A stretch of DNA of 9,214 bases from Candidatus Puniceispirillum sp. (GCA_016780525.1 JADHLR010000061.1:1-9214); one strand, 5' to 3'. Positions 1-6,760 are shown, numbered from the stretch's first letter. The notes: a model not told the origin generated them from the letters alone. Numbers and translations: made by a program.

Positions 1-327
1 ACAGTCACCGTTCTGCCGGCGGATGCGCAGGGCAGGGTGGATTTTTCGGCGGCACTTGATCATCTTGGCGCCGCCGGTATCAATAAGGTTTTGGTGGAGG
101 CAGGCACCGGCATAACCACCACGGTTCTGAAAGCGGCGTTGGCAGACGAAATTTATTGGACGCAATCGCCACATATTCTTGGCAGCGATGCGCGACCGGC
201 GGTTGCGGCGTTAAAGCTGGTAGCCTTACCGCCGCAAAACCTCTATACCCAATCACGCTCGCTATCGGTTGGGCAAGACCAGTTGCGGGTTTTTGTGAAA
301 AATGTCAGCGCCGACAGGACAGAATAG
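1..327 (+). CDS. ribD: RibD C-terminal part (riboflavin biosynthesis reductase domain), 5' truncated by window
   Basis: The reading frame is open from base 1 and gives 108 residues of a C-terminus; the start and the deaminase domain lie outside the window. The visible part matches the end of the dihydrofolate-reductase-like domain of RibD, which in the family reduces the ribosylamino side chain of the pyrimidine intermediate with NADPH. Supporting stretches are KVLVEAGTGITTTVLKAALA (family VEGGxxLxxxxLxxxLVDE), followed by DEIYW and PHILGSDARPAVAAL. The usual VEGG is VEAG here, a mild change. The stop (325-327) lies 9 bases before ribE, whose Shine-Dalgarno overlaps it, so this gene heads or continues the riboflavin operon. 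An ATG-less internal GTG at 37 is not a credible start because homology extends upstream of it. The assignment rests on motif recognition plus operon context. Confidence 0.85.
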   Translation, partial: TVTVLPADAQGRVDFSAALDHLGAAGINKVLVEAGTGITTTVLKAALADEIYWTQSPHILGSDARPAVAALKLVALPPQNLYTQSRSLSVGQDQLRVFVKNVSADRTE

Positions 328-336
328 AGGCCGTTT

Positions 337-930
337 ATGTTTACCGGAATTATCACAGGAATCGGCACTATCGAATCCATCGTGGATGCAGGTGACCGTA
401 GTTTTCGTATTGGCTCTGACTGGGATTGTGCGGCGATAGATATCGGCGCGTCGATTGCCTGTTCAGGTGTGTGCCTGACCGTGGTGCAGCGCGACGCAAA
501 CAGCTTTCTTGTGACGGCGTCCGCAGAAACGCTTGGGGTTACAACAGCCGGCAATTGGGCTGTGGGTGATCAGATAAATCTTGAACGCGCGCTGAAATTA
601 GGCGATGAGCTTGGCGGTCATCTTGTGTCTGGGCATGTTGACGGTCTGGCTGAGATCAAATCAATCGAAACCAGCGGTGATAGCCATATCGTATGGTTGC
701 AGGCGCCTGCTGATCTGGCCAAATTCATTGCTGCAAAGGGGTCGATTGCGCTTGATGGTGTGTCGCTGACGGTAAATGCTGTTGATGGGTGTTTATTTCA
801 TCTCAATATCATCCCGCATACCTGGTCGGTGACCGGCTGGGCGAGATCTGCCGTCGGGCAGAAAATGAATATGGAAATTGACATGCTGGCGCGTTATGTT
901 GCGCGCCTGTCCGATTTTAGTAAGGAATAG
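337..930 (+). CDS. ribE: Riboflavin synthase, alpha chain
   Basis: The product is 197 residues, the normal length for the family. It catalyses the final dismutation of two 6,7-dimethyl-8-ribityllumazine molecules into riboflavin and the pyrimidinedione. The two internally repeated lumazine-binding barrels are clear. Barrel 1 starts MFTGIITGIG and carries SIACSGVCLTV (39-49), NLERAL (81-86) and GGHLVSGHVDG (93-103). Barrel 2 repeats this with KGSIALDGVSLTVN (134-147), PHT (160-162) and the C-terminal NMEIDMLARYVARL (178-191). The ATG has an AGAGG Shine-Dalgarno at 326-330, 6 bases upstream, overlapping the ribD stop, which points to translational coupling. It is followed 4 bases later by the ribBA-type gene. 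The protein is expected in the cytoplasm, where it works as a trimer together with the lumazine synthase encoded two genes downstream. Confidence 0.96.
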   Translation: MFTGIITGIGTIESIVDAGDRSFRIGSDWDCAAIDIGASIACSGVCLTVVQRDANSFLVTASAETLGVTTAGNWAVGDQINLERALKLGDELGGHLVSGHVDGLAEIKSIETSGDSHIVWLQAPADLAKFIAAKGSIALDGVSLTVNAVDGCLFHLNIIPHTWSVTGWARSAVGQKMNMEIDMLARYVARLSDFSKE

Positions 931-934
931 TTTT

Positions 935-2068
935 ATGACCCCGCCAAGCCAGAATGGGCTCTCGACAATTGAGGATGTGATTGCAGATGCCAAGGCTGGC
1001 AAGCTTTTTATCCTTGTTGATGATGAAGATCGCGAAAATGAGGGTGATTTGTGTGTTGTGGGCGAATGCGCCACTGCCGATGCGATTAATTTTATGGCAA
1101 AATATGGACGTGGTCTGATTTGTCTGGCGCTGACAAGGCAACGTACTGAACATCTTGGCCTGTCAATGATGGAACGGCGCAACGAATCACGTCATGAAAC
1201 AGCCTTTACCGTCTCTATCGAAGCCCGTGAAGGGGTGACCACCGGCATATCGGCGCATGACCGGGCGTATACCATCAAAACTGCCATTGACCCGACATGT
1301 AATGAACGTGACATCACCACACCCGGTCATATCTTCCCATTGGTGGCGCGTGATGGTGGGACGCTTGTGCGGGCTGGACATACCGAAGCTGTTGTCGATA
1401 TTGCGCGCGCTGCCGGGTTTGATAACCCGGCTGGCGTTATCTGCGAGATTATGAATGATGATGGCGGTATGGCGCGGCTTCCCGATCTTGTGACATTTGC
1501 CAAACAGCATGATCTGAAAATAGCTTCCATCGCTGATTTAATTGCCTGGCGGCGACGCAATGAGTCGCTGGTGCAACGCATGGTTGAAACAACTGTGACA
1601 ACGCGTGTTGGCGGTGAGTGGCGGATGATGATCTATGCCAACACGATTTCCAATATCGAGCATATCGCGCTGGTAAAAGGCGATATCAGTGGCGGTTCGC
1701 CGGTAATGGTGCGGATGCATGCGCTTGATCTGATGGCTGATCTGTTGGGTGAGGTGTCGGAAAAACGTGCGGGGAATGAATTAGCCGCGGCGATGCAAAT
1801 GATTGCGGATCAAGGCCGGGGTGTTGTGGTTGTGTTACGCGAGGCCTCGACCAGCAGCCTGACAGCGATGGTGAGTCAAAAAATATTGGCGCAGGCAGAT
1901 GGCAGTTTAAGCCGGGATTTGCGCGATTATGGTGTTGGTGCGCAGATATTATCCGACCTTGGCGTCAGCCAGATGGTTCTGTTATCAAATACGCGGCCAA
2001 ATGTTGTCAGCCTGGAGGGCTATGATTTGGAAATAGCTGATTGGCAGCCATTGCAGCAGGAGAGCTGA
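935..2068 (+). CDS. ribBA: DHBP synthase fused to a degenerate GTP cyclohydrolase II domain (RibBX-type RibBA)
   Basis: The product is 377 residues. The ATG at 935 is chosen because an AAGGA lies 8 bases upstream and family homology starts just after it; a longer frame from 878 runs inside ribE. Residues about 10-206 form an intact 3,4-dihydroxy-2-butanone-4-phosphate synthase (ribulose 5-phosphate to DHBP plus formate): DDEDRENEGD (29-38), TTGISAHDRA (102-111), PGHIFPL (130-136) and RAGHTEAVVD (146-155). Residues about 215-377 align with GTP cyclohydrolase II: HIALVKGDI, DLRDYGVGAQIL, LEGYDLEI. The zinc motif of that family (three cysteines in HSECLTGDxFGSxRCDCG) is replaced by MHALDLMADLLGEVSEKRAG (261-280), with no cysteine. 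The LRQEGRGIGL loop is LREASTSSLT (301-310). The second half is therefore very probably not a cyclohydrolase. This matches the RibBX variant known from Proteobacteria, in which only the RibB activity is retained. Confidence 0.93.
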   Translation: MTPPSQNGLSTIEDVIADAKAGKLFILVDDEDRENEGDLCVVGECATADAINFMAKYGRGLICLALTRQRTEHLGLSMMERRNESRHETAFTVSIEAREGVTTGISAHDRAYTIKTAIDPTCNERDITTPGHIFPLVARDGGTLVRAGHTEAVVDIARAAGFDNPAGVICEIMNDDGGMARLPDLVTFAKQHDLKIASIADLIAWRRRNESLVQRMVETTVTTRVGGEWRMMIYANTISNIEHIALVKGDISGGSPVMVRMHALDLMADLLGEVSEKRAGNELAAAMQMIADQGRGVVVVLREASTSSLTAMVSQKILAQADGSLSRDLRDYGVGAQILSDLGVSQMVLLSNTRPNVVSLEGYDLEIADWQPLQQES

Positions 2069-2500
2069 ATGAGTGGGCATTTTTTGATTGTTGAGGCGCG
2101 GTTTTACGCGGATATTGCCGAGGCACAGCTTGCCGGCGCGAAAGCGGCGCTGAGTGCGTCCGGTGCCAGTTTTGAACATGTATCTGTGCCTGGCGCTCTG
2201 GAAATTCCGGTGGCCATTGCGATGGCTGCGGCAAGTCAGCAACAATTTGATGGTTATGTCGCGCTTGGTTGTGTGATTCGTGGCGAGACCTCGCATTATG
2301 AAACCGTCTGTGCCGAGTCAGCGCGGGGCCTGATGGATTTGGCACTTGTTGAAAATCTGGCCATTGGCAATGGCATCTTAACCGTCGAAAACGAAGCGCA
2401 AGCATGGGAACGGGCTGATGCGGCGCAAAAGGACAAGGGCGGTGACGCCGCACGTGCGGCGCTGGCTTTGGCCACACTCAGGCAAAGATTTGGTATCTGA
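2069..2500 (+). CDS. ribH: 6,7-dimethyl-8-ribityllumazine synthase
   Basis: The 143-residue product joins DHBP and the 5-amino-6-ribitylaminouracil intermediate to give lumazine, the substrate of RibE. Family landmarks are the N-terminal FLIVEARF substrate loop, PGALEIP (41-47), GCVIRGETSHYE (67-78) with the catalytic histidine at 76, the phosphate-binding RG at 71-72, LTVEN (104-108) and KGGDAA (123-128). The ATG follows directly on the ribBA stop, with AGGAG at 2058-2062 six bases upstream, so translation is probably coupled. Lumazine synthases assemble into pentamers or 60-mers; the sequence does not say which applies here. Some alphaproteobacteria carry a second RibH elsewhere; this is the operon-borne copy. 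Confidence 0.96.
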   Translation: MSGHFLIVEARFYADIAEAQLAGAKAALSASGASFEHVSVPGALEIPVAIAMAAASQQQFDGYVALGCVIRGETSHYETVCAESARGLMDLALVENLAIGNGILTVENEAQAWERADAAQKDKGGDAARAALALATLRQRFGI

Positions 2501-2504
2501 TGGG

Positions 2505-2984
2505 ATGAATAAAGCGCAAGACCAGCTCAAAGCCGTGCCAGTACGTCGCCGTTCGGCGGCGCGCCTTGCGGCTATCCAAATCACCTATCAGGCGCTGATA
2601 ACGGGTCAGTCAGCGGCCGATTTTGTGCCGCAATTTCTGTCGCATTATGCCGCAGAAGTCAGCAAATCATTTCGCGTAAAAGACCTCGATAACGCGCATT
2701 TGACGCATCTTTATGCCGGTGTTGCGTCCGGGCAGGCAGATCTCGATCAATTGATTGGCGAGGCGCTGTCTGATGGCTGGTCGGTAGAACGTCTGGCGCG
2801 TATTGAACTGGCGGTGTTACGGTGTGGTGCTTTTGAACTAACCGCCATGCCCCATATTCCGGCGCGTGCCGTTGTCAGCGAATATGCGGCACTAAGTGAT
2901 GCCTGCGGTTGCGAGGTCGGGTTTGTGAATGCGGTGCTAGACGGTCTGGCACGTGGCGCAAGAATCGTCGAGATGCAGTCATAA
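2505..2984 (+). CDS. nusB: Transcription antitermination factor NusB
   Basis: The 159-residue product is an all-helical RNA-binding protein that works with NusE (S10) at boxA sequences in rRNA leader transcripts. Signature stretches are RRSAARLAAIQITYQ (15-29), DGWSVERLARIELAVLRCGAFEL (90-112, in part GW..ERLARIE and LRCGAFEL), IPARAVVSEYAALS (118-131) and GFVNAVLDGLAR (139-150). The ATG at 2505 is preferred over the frame opening at 2418, which lies inside ribH. It follows the ribH stop by 4 bases, has only a weak purine stretch in front, and probably depends on coupling to ribH. ribH-nusB is a widespread pairing. In many alphaproteobacteria thiL follows; here instead the convergent bamE gene ends 19 bases away, with no convincing hairpin terminator between. 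Confidence 0.94.
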   Translation: MNKAQDQLKAVPVRRRSAARLAAIQITYQALITGQSAADFVPQFLSHYAAEVSKSFRVKDLDNAHLTHLYAGVASGQADLDQLIGEALSDGWSVERLARIELAVLRCGAFELTAMPHIPARAVVSEYAALSDACGCEVGFVNAVLDGLARGARIVEMQS

Positions 2985-3003
2985 AGCAGTTTCGTGCGCG
3001 TGC

Positions 3004-3498
3004 TTATTGGCGTCTAATGTTTGTAAACACTTGGTCAAGAATGCCGAATCTGTCGCCGGGCGTTGGAGTCTTATCGTCAATATGGGCGATTGTTAAACCG
3101 TCATCTTTGTCAACTAAATCAATTGCTTCAAGAACATTGTTCTTGTTTAGTGTAAAGATATAAATGACGCGGCGCTGGGTCTGTTTGACACTGGCAACTG
3201 GCTGTAGCATCACCTGGCTACTGTAATAGAGCTTTTGTGTGTCAAAAGCCCCGGCAAAACTTGGTTGCCCCAAAAGCTGCACGATATCGGCTTTTGTTGT
3301 GGTGCCGATAGTGATCTGTTTCAGCTCACTTTCGTTAATGACATGGCCATGGCTGCTGACCCGGTCGCCGCATCCGCTGACGGTGGCAAGGCCCAGACTG
3401 GCTAGACAAAATAATGCAAAACTTAAAACTCGGGATTGGCCAAGCTTTGTGTGTGCAAGCTTTGTGTGTGCAAGCTTTGTGCGTGATGGTCTGGTCAT
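3004..3498 (-). CDS. bamE: Outer membrane assembly lipoprotein BamE (SmpA/OmlA family)
   Basis: Read on the minus strand, the product is 164 residues. The N-terminus is a lipoprotein signal: a basic n-region, a hydrophobic core (VLSFALFCLASLGLATV, 24-40) and a lipobox VSGC with the lipidated cysteine at 43. The mature part carries the SmpA/OmlA fold: a helix-turn stretch LKQITIGTTTKADIVQLLG (59-77), PS.AGAFDTQKLYYSSQV (79-96), and a strand pair containing RVIYIFTLNKNNVLEAIDL (110-128). BamE stabilises the BAM complex that inserts beta-barrel proteins. The start at 3498 is preferred because AGGA (plus-strand TCCT, 3507-3510) lies 8 bases upstream; a Met at 3528 would give a longer n-region. 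The n-region is built by a 15-bp tandem repeat (see separate entry). The gene is convergent with nusB and divergent from the cytochrome bc1 chaperone gene. Confidence 0.88.
   Translation of the reverse strand: MTRPSRTKLAHTKLAHTKLGQSRVLSFALFCLASLGLATVSGCGDRVSSHGHVINESELKQITIGTTTKADIVQLLGQPSFAGAFDTQKLYYSSQVMLQPVASVKQTQRRVIYIFTLNKNNVLEAIDLVDKDDGLTIAHIDDKTPTPGDRFGILDQVFTNIRRQ
3441..3485 (-). repeat. 3 x 15-bp in-frame tandem repeat inside the BamE signal peptide
   Basis: Three head-to-tail copies of CAAGCTTTGTGTGTG (plus strand) occupy 3441-3455, 3456-3470 and 3471-3485. The first two are identical and the third differs by a single base (GTGCGTG for GTGTGTG). On the coding strand each unit is five codons, giving the repeated peptide TKLAH in RTKLAHTKLAHTKLGQ, which forms most of the positively charged n-region before the hydrophobic core. 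Because the unit is a multiple of three, gain or loss of copies would lengthen or shorten the n-region without a frameshift. Confidence 0.9.
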
Positions 3499-3558
3499 TA
3501 ACGGCGTCCTGCTATATAGAGTGAGCATAGTTATTCACCCACGGCGGATGTTGCACCA
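3499..3558. promoter_or_regulatory. Divergent intergenic spacer between bamE and the bc1 chaperone gene
   Basis: These 60 bases separate two divergent start codons and must hold the promoter for bamE, the promoter for the + strand run, or both. The only visible candidate is the symmetrical CTATATAG at 3512-3519, which could act as a -10 element in either direction. I found no matching -35 hexamer at 16-18 bases on either side, so the promoter call is weak. The bamE Shine-Dalgarno (3507-3510) also lies here. The + strand gene at 3559 has only a distant GGCGGA purine stretch (3543-3548). Confidence 0.3.
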
Positions 3559-4110
3559 ATGAACGAAAAATCACAAGGCTGGCTGGCCACTTTATTTTCT
3601 TGGGGAAAGAAGCGCCAGACCAGCGAGTCCGAAAAGCTGTATGCTGCGGCAATTGAGGTGGCACGTCGGCCGGTTTTCTATAAAGATTTTGGCGTTCAGG
3701 ATTCGGTCGATGGCCGATTTGATGCGCTTAGTCTGGTGGTTATTCTGGTGATGCGCCGGCTAAAAAACTGTGGGGATGCGGGTAAAGAGATTAGCCAGCA
3801 GCTTTTTGACTCAATGTTTGCCGACATGGATTTGTCGCTGCGTGAAATGGGCGCCGGTGATATTGGCGTTTCAAAACGTGTGCGGGTGATGGCCGAAGCC
3901 TTTATGGGACGCCTCGAGGCGTATGTAACAGCGCTCGATAATGACGACCGGACCGCGCTGGCCGAGGCATTGCAGCGTAATTTATTTCGTGATGACAAGG
4001 CGATTGACCCGCTGACAAATGGGGCGGTTGATTATGTGTTTGCGCTGGCTAAAGAAATCACTAATCTTGAGGCAGATTCCCTGCTTGCCGGACATTTAGA
4101 TCTGTCATAA
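3559..4110 (+). CDS. Ubiquinol-cytochrome c chaperone (Cbp3/UQCC1 family)
   Basis: The 183-residue product matches the ubiquinol-cytochrome c chaperone family, related to mitochondrial Cbp3/UQCC1, which assists assembly of cytochrome b and the bc1 complex. Family landmarks are LYAAAIEVARRPVFYKDFGV (27-46), QDSVDGRFDALSL (47-59), SQQLFDSMFADMDLSLREMG (79-98), GDIGVSKRVRVMAEAFMGR (100-118), AY (121-122) and LQRNLF (138-143). No signal peptide or membrane span is evident, so it probably acts at the cytoplasmic face of the inner membrane. It is one of the most lineage-specific genes in the window: bamE-chaperone-DUF177 is a familiar alphaproteobacterial neighbourhood. The next gene starts 18 bases after its stop, so they are probably co-transcribed. 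The start at ATG 3559 lacks a strong Shine-Dalgarno; no better in-frame alternative is visible. Confidence 0.88.
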   Translation: MNEKSQGWLATLFSWGKKRQTSESEKLYAAAIEVARRPVFYKDFGVQDSVDGRFDALSLVVILVMRRLKNCGDAGKEISQQLFDSMFADMDLSLREMGAGDIGVSKRVRVMAEAFMGRLEAYVTALDNDDRTALAEALQRNLFRDDKAIDPLTNGAVDYVFALAKEITNLEADSLLAGHLDLS

Positions 4111-4128
4111 CGCGATGAGCGCTGTTTA

Positions 4129-4638
4129 ATGCCCCAATTTTCTGTGACATCTGAAATCAATGTCGAGACGATCCGTCCTGACAGTGACAATTTCTTTAAA
4201 CTATCAACGCATGCGGATGATCTGCTGGCGCTGGCTGAACGTTTTGGCTGGGTTGCGATCAACAATCTGGCAATTGAACTGACTGTGCGCAAGGTGGCCC
4301 GTCATTGCTGGGATGTCCGCGGCCAGATCAGTGCAGATATCATACAAAGCTGCATTGTCACTGGCGCGCCTGTGGCGGAATCTATAGATTTTCAGATTGA
4401 TGAACGGTATGTTAGGGCGGTCGACCAGACGGATGAAGTCGAGGTTCGTCTTGACGGTGCTGAACCATTGAAAAACGGGGCGATTGACATTGGCGAATTA
4501 GCGGTGCAATCACTTGGGCTTGCAGCAACGGCCTGGCCTCGCGTCGAGAATGCGCCGGATAGTTACAGCGTTGGTGATCAGCGGTCAGATCATCCGTTTG
4601 CCGGGCTGTCTGCTCTTAAACGGCAAAATCAAAAATGA
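4129..4638 (+). CDS. DUF177/YceD family protein (large rRNA accumulation protein D-like)
   Basis: The 169-residue product belongs to the DUF177 (YceD) family. Visible features are RCWDVRG-like HCWDVRGQISADIIQSCIVTG (59-79), where a single cysteine sits in the conserved QxCxVT motif, PVAESIDFQIDERY (81-94), the acidic IDIGELAVQSLGLA (119-132) and the C-terminal HPFAGLSALK (155-164). In E. coli and plants the family is tied to 23S rRNA accumulation; the biochemical role is not settled. In many bacteria yceD is followed by rpmF (ribosomal protein L32) and plsX. Here only 25 bases separate its stop from the inferred plsX start, so rpmF is absent from this locus, as is usual for alphaproteobacteria. 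The Shine-Dalgarno is poor, which suggests coupling to the upstream gene. Confidence 0.85.
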   Translation: MPQFSVTSEINVETIRPDSDNFFKLSTHADDLLALAERFGWVAINNLAIELTVRKVARHCWDVRGQISADIIQSCIVTGAPVAESIDFQIDERYVRAVDQTDEVEVRLDGAEPLKNGAIDIGELAVQSLGLAATAWPRVENAPDSYSVGDQRSDHPFAGLSALKRQNQK

Positions 4639-4651
4639 ACGCGAGCCGCTT

Positions 4652-4656
4652 GGAGA
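4652..4656 (+). promoter_or_regulatory. Ribosome binding site that decides the CTG start of plsX
   Basis: GGAGA at 4652-4656 is followed by 7 bases and then CTG (4664-4666). The conserved PlsX N-terminus begins immediately after this codon, and no ATG, GTG or TTG in the same frame lies between here and the overlap with the DUF177 gene. The good match and ideal spacing favour CTG as the initiator. Confidence 0.6.
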
Positions 4657-4663
4657 ATGTGTC

Positions 4664-5707
4664 CTGTCTGACGTTATTAGAATTGCATTAGACGCGATGG
4701 GGGGCGACAACGCCCCGGCTGCTGTTATCAATGGCGCTGACATCGCGAAAGCACAGTCCCCGCAGATTGAGTTCTTGCTGGTCGGCGATGCGGCCCGTAT
4801 CCGTCCGTTATTAGCCAAAACGCAACATCTCAAAGATGCTGAAATACTGCATACTGATGTGGCGGTTGCGGCCGAGGATACGGCGTCGCAGGCGGTGCGT
4901 CGGGGGCGCGATAGCTCGATGTGGATTGCTATCGCCCAGGTCGCCGAGAAAAACGCTGACGCCGTTGTATCGGCTGGCAACACCGGTGCGCTGATGGCGA
5001 TGTCAAAATTGCAGTTACGCACGATGCCGGGGGTCACGCGGCCTGCCATTGCCGGGTTTTTCCCGACCGAGCAAAAGCGCATGTGCATGCTTGATCTTGG
5101 CGCGAATCTCGAATGTGACGAAGACAATCTGGTGCAGTTTGCGCTGATGGGACAGGCATTTTATGCGTCGCTGGTTGGCAAGCATAACCCATCGGTGGCG
5201 CTGCTCAATGTCGGGGCTGAAGAGCAAAAGGGGCATGAATATTTGCGTCTGGCTGCACAAGAACTGGCAGATCCGGAGCTGGGGGTCAATTATATCGGCT
5301 TTGTCGAGGGCTCTGATCTGGTCAAAGGTGGCGTTGACATTGTTGTCACCGATGGATTTTCGGGCAATATCGCATTGAAAACAGCCGAAGGTGTGGCCGG
5401 GTTATTTGCAACTTTGCTTCGACGCAGCTTCAAAGCCTCACTCTCGGCAAAGCTTGGTTATTTGCTGGCGCAAGGCGCGTTAAAGAATTTCAGAACAAAG
5501 ATGGATCCGCGTCGCTACAACGGCGCGGTTTTTCTGGGGCTGAACGGAATTGCGGTAAAATCGCATGGCGGCACAGATGCCGTTGGTTTTGCCAATGCCA
5601 TTGATGTCGCGATGAATTTAGTGGGGCACGGATTTATTCCTGATGTGAGTGCTGCGATCGAAAAAGCCGACCGGATTCGGGCGGAACGGAAGAGTGTAGA
5701 TGAGTAA
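4664..5707 (+). CDS. plsX: Phosphate acyltransferase PlsX
   Basis: The 347-residue product makes acyl-phosphate from acyl-ACP, the donor used by PlsY for the first step of phospholipid synthesis. Motifs are IRIALDAMGGDNAP (5-18), VVSAGNTGALMAM (101-113), MCMLDLGAN (140-148), LLNVGAEEQKG (180-190), VVTDGFSGNIALKT (227-240) and YNGAVFLGLNGIAVKSHGG (285-303). The start is inferred to be CTG at 4664: it lies 4 codons before the invariant IRIALDAMGGD and has GGAGA (4652-4656) 7 bases upstream. The nearest in-frame ATG (4514) would add 50 unrelated residues and overlap the DUF177 gene by 125 bases. The ATG at 4657 is in another frame and hits a stop after four codons. The stop overlaps fabH by 8 bases, so the two are coupled, consistent with their joint role in feeding acyl chains to lipids. 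Confidence 0.95.
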   Translation: MSDVIRIALDAMGGDNAPAAVINGADIAKAQSPQIEFLLVGDAARIRPLLAKTQHLKDAEILHTDVAVAAEDTASQAVRRGRDSSMWIAIAQVAEKNADAVVSAGNTGALMAMSKLQLRTMPGVTRPAIAGFFPTEQKRMCMLDLGANLECDEDNLVQFALMGQAFYASLVGKHNPSVALLNVGAEEQKGHEYLRLAAQELADPELGVNYIGFVEGSDLVKGGVDIVVTDGFSGNIALKTAEGVAGLFATLLRRSFKASLSAKLGYLLAQGALKNFRTKMDPRRYNGAVFLGLNGIAVKSHGGTDAVGFANAIDVAMNLVGHGFIPDVSAAIEKADRIRAERKSVDE

Positions 5708-6680
5708 ACAAACGGTATTGATGACATCTGTGGGCGCCTATCTGCCAGCCAATGTTGTGACAAATGAAGATTTATCCGCCTATGTCGATACAAGCGATGA
5801 GTGGATTCAACGCCGTACGGGCATAACCCAAAGGCATTTTGTGGCGGATGGCGAGACCACAGCTGATTTGGCCAGTCACGCGGCAAATCAGGCGCTGGCC
5901 AATGCGGCGATGCAGCCAAAGGACATTGATCTGATCATTGTCGCCACGACAACGCCGGATAACACATTTCCATCAACCGCCACAAAAGTTCAGCATCAAA
6001 TTGGCGCTACGGGTGCCATTGCCTTTGATGTACAGGCTGTTTGTGCCGGTTTTATCTATGCTGTTGATGTCGCTGAGGCGATGTTGCGTGGCGGGCGCGG
6101 GCGTCGGGCGCTGGTTATTGGCGCCGAAAGCTTTTCAAAATTGCTGGATTGGCAGGATCGTACCACATGCGTGTTATTTGGTGATGGCGCTGGCGCGGTG
6201 ATTCTGGAAATTACCGATGAGGCCAGCGATTGGGGCATTCGTTCGTCGGTGCTGCATGCGGATGGGGCGCATCGCGATATTCTATATGTCGATGGTGGCC
6301 CATCCAGTACAAATGATGTCGGGCATGTGCGGATGGAAGGTAAAGAAGTGTTCCGGCATGCTGTGGAAAAACTGGCGGCGGTGATGGATGAAGCATTGGC
6401 CGCGGCTGATATGCAGCCACAAGACATTGACTGGCTGGTGCCGCATCAGGCCAATATCCGCATCATTGATGCGATGCAGAAAAAAATGCAGTTGCCTAGC
6501 GAAAAAGTCATCCGCACCGTTGCGGCGCATGCGAATACATCGGCGGCCTCGATTCCGCTGGCATTAGCCACCGCGGTTGGGGACGGGCGTGTGCAAAATG
6601 GCGATCTATTGGCAATGGAGGCGATTGGCGGCGGGCTTGTCTGGGGCGCGGCGCTGGTCAAATTTGGGCGCCCATCCTGA
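5700..6680 (+). CDS. fabH: Beta-ketoacyl-ACP synthase III (FabH)
   Basis: The 326-residue product starts fatty acid chains by condensing acetyl-CoA with malonyl-ACP. The catalytic triad is complete: Cys115 in QAVCAGFIYAV, His249 in VPHQANIRI and Asn279 in HANTSAASIPLAL. Other landmarks are TSDEWIQRRTGI (31-42), GDGAGAVIL (161-169) and the C-terminal GGGLVWGAALVKFG (310-323). Alanine replaces the usual serine or glycine next to Cys115 and the glycine in HGNTS, conservative changes. The ATG at 5700 overlaps the plsX end by 8 bases and has GGAAGAG (5688-5694) 5 bases upstream. plsX-fabH is a widely conserved lipid pair. No hairpin terminator is evident after the stop; the next 133 bases are AT-rich. 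Confidence 0.97.
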   Translation: MSKQTVLMTSVGAYLPANVVTNEDLSAYVDTSDEWIQRRTGITQRHFVADGETTADLASHAANQALANAAMQPKDIDLIIVATTTPDNTFPSTATKVQHQIGATGAIAFDVQAVCAGFIYAVDVAEAMLRGGRGRRALVIGAESFSKLLDWQDRTTCVLFGDGAGAVILEITDEASDWGIRSSVLHADGAHRDILYVDGGPSSTNDVGHVRMEGKEVFRHAVEKLAAVMDEALAAADMQPQDIDWLVPHQANIRIIDAMQKKMQLPSEKVIRTVAAHANTSAASIPLALATAVGDGRVQNGDLLAMEAIGGGLVWGAALVKFGRPS

Positions 6681-6730
6681 CATTATTTTCAAGCAATAAA
6701 AAGAATTGTGGCAATAATGCGACTACAGCC

Positions 6731-6760
6731 TTGTATTTTTGTTCTAAATGTTTTTATGAT
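6731..6760 (+). promoter_or_regulatory. Candidate sigma70-type promoter for ihfA-merR
   Basis: In the 133-bp AT-rich gap between fabH and ihfA, TTGTAT (6731-6736) and TATGAT (6755-6760) are separated by 18 bases. Transcription would start near 6767 and leave a leader of about 47 bases before the ihfA ATG. The -10 matches five of six consensus bases and the -35 four of six. No other strong element was seen in the gap, and ihfA could in addition be read from upstream. Confidence 0.4.

Noticed and set aside
325..337. FMN riboswitch in the riboflavin operon.
   Set aside because: The gaps between rib genes here are 0-9 bases, leaving no room; any riboswitch would be upstream of the window.
878..934. 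Upstream extension of the ribBA-type gene from the ATG at 878.
   Set aside because: It overlaps ribE by 53 bases, shows no family likeness, and the ATG at 935 has a good Shine-Dalgarno.
4594..4627. Inverted repeats CCGTTT/AAACGG and TTTGCCG/CGGCAAA that could form two mutually exclusive hairpins before plsX.
   Set aside because: They are short, have 17-18 base loops, lie in the DUF177 coding end and are not followed by a T run or placed over the plsX ribosome site; chance is sufficient.
4514..4663. 50-codon N-terminal extension of plsX from the ATG at 4514.
   Set aside because: It lies largely inside the DUF177 gene in another frame, has no likeness to PlsX, and the conserved N-terminus begins after 4664.
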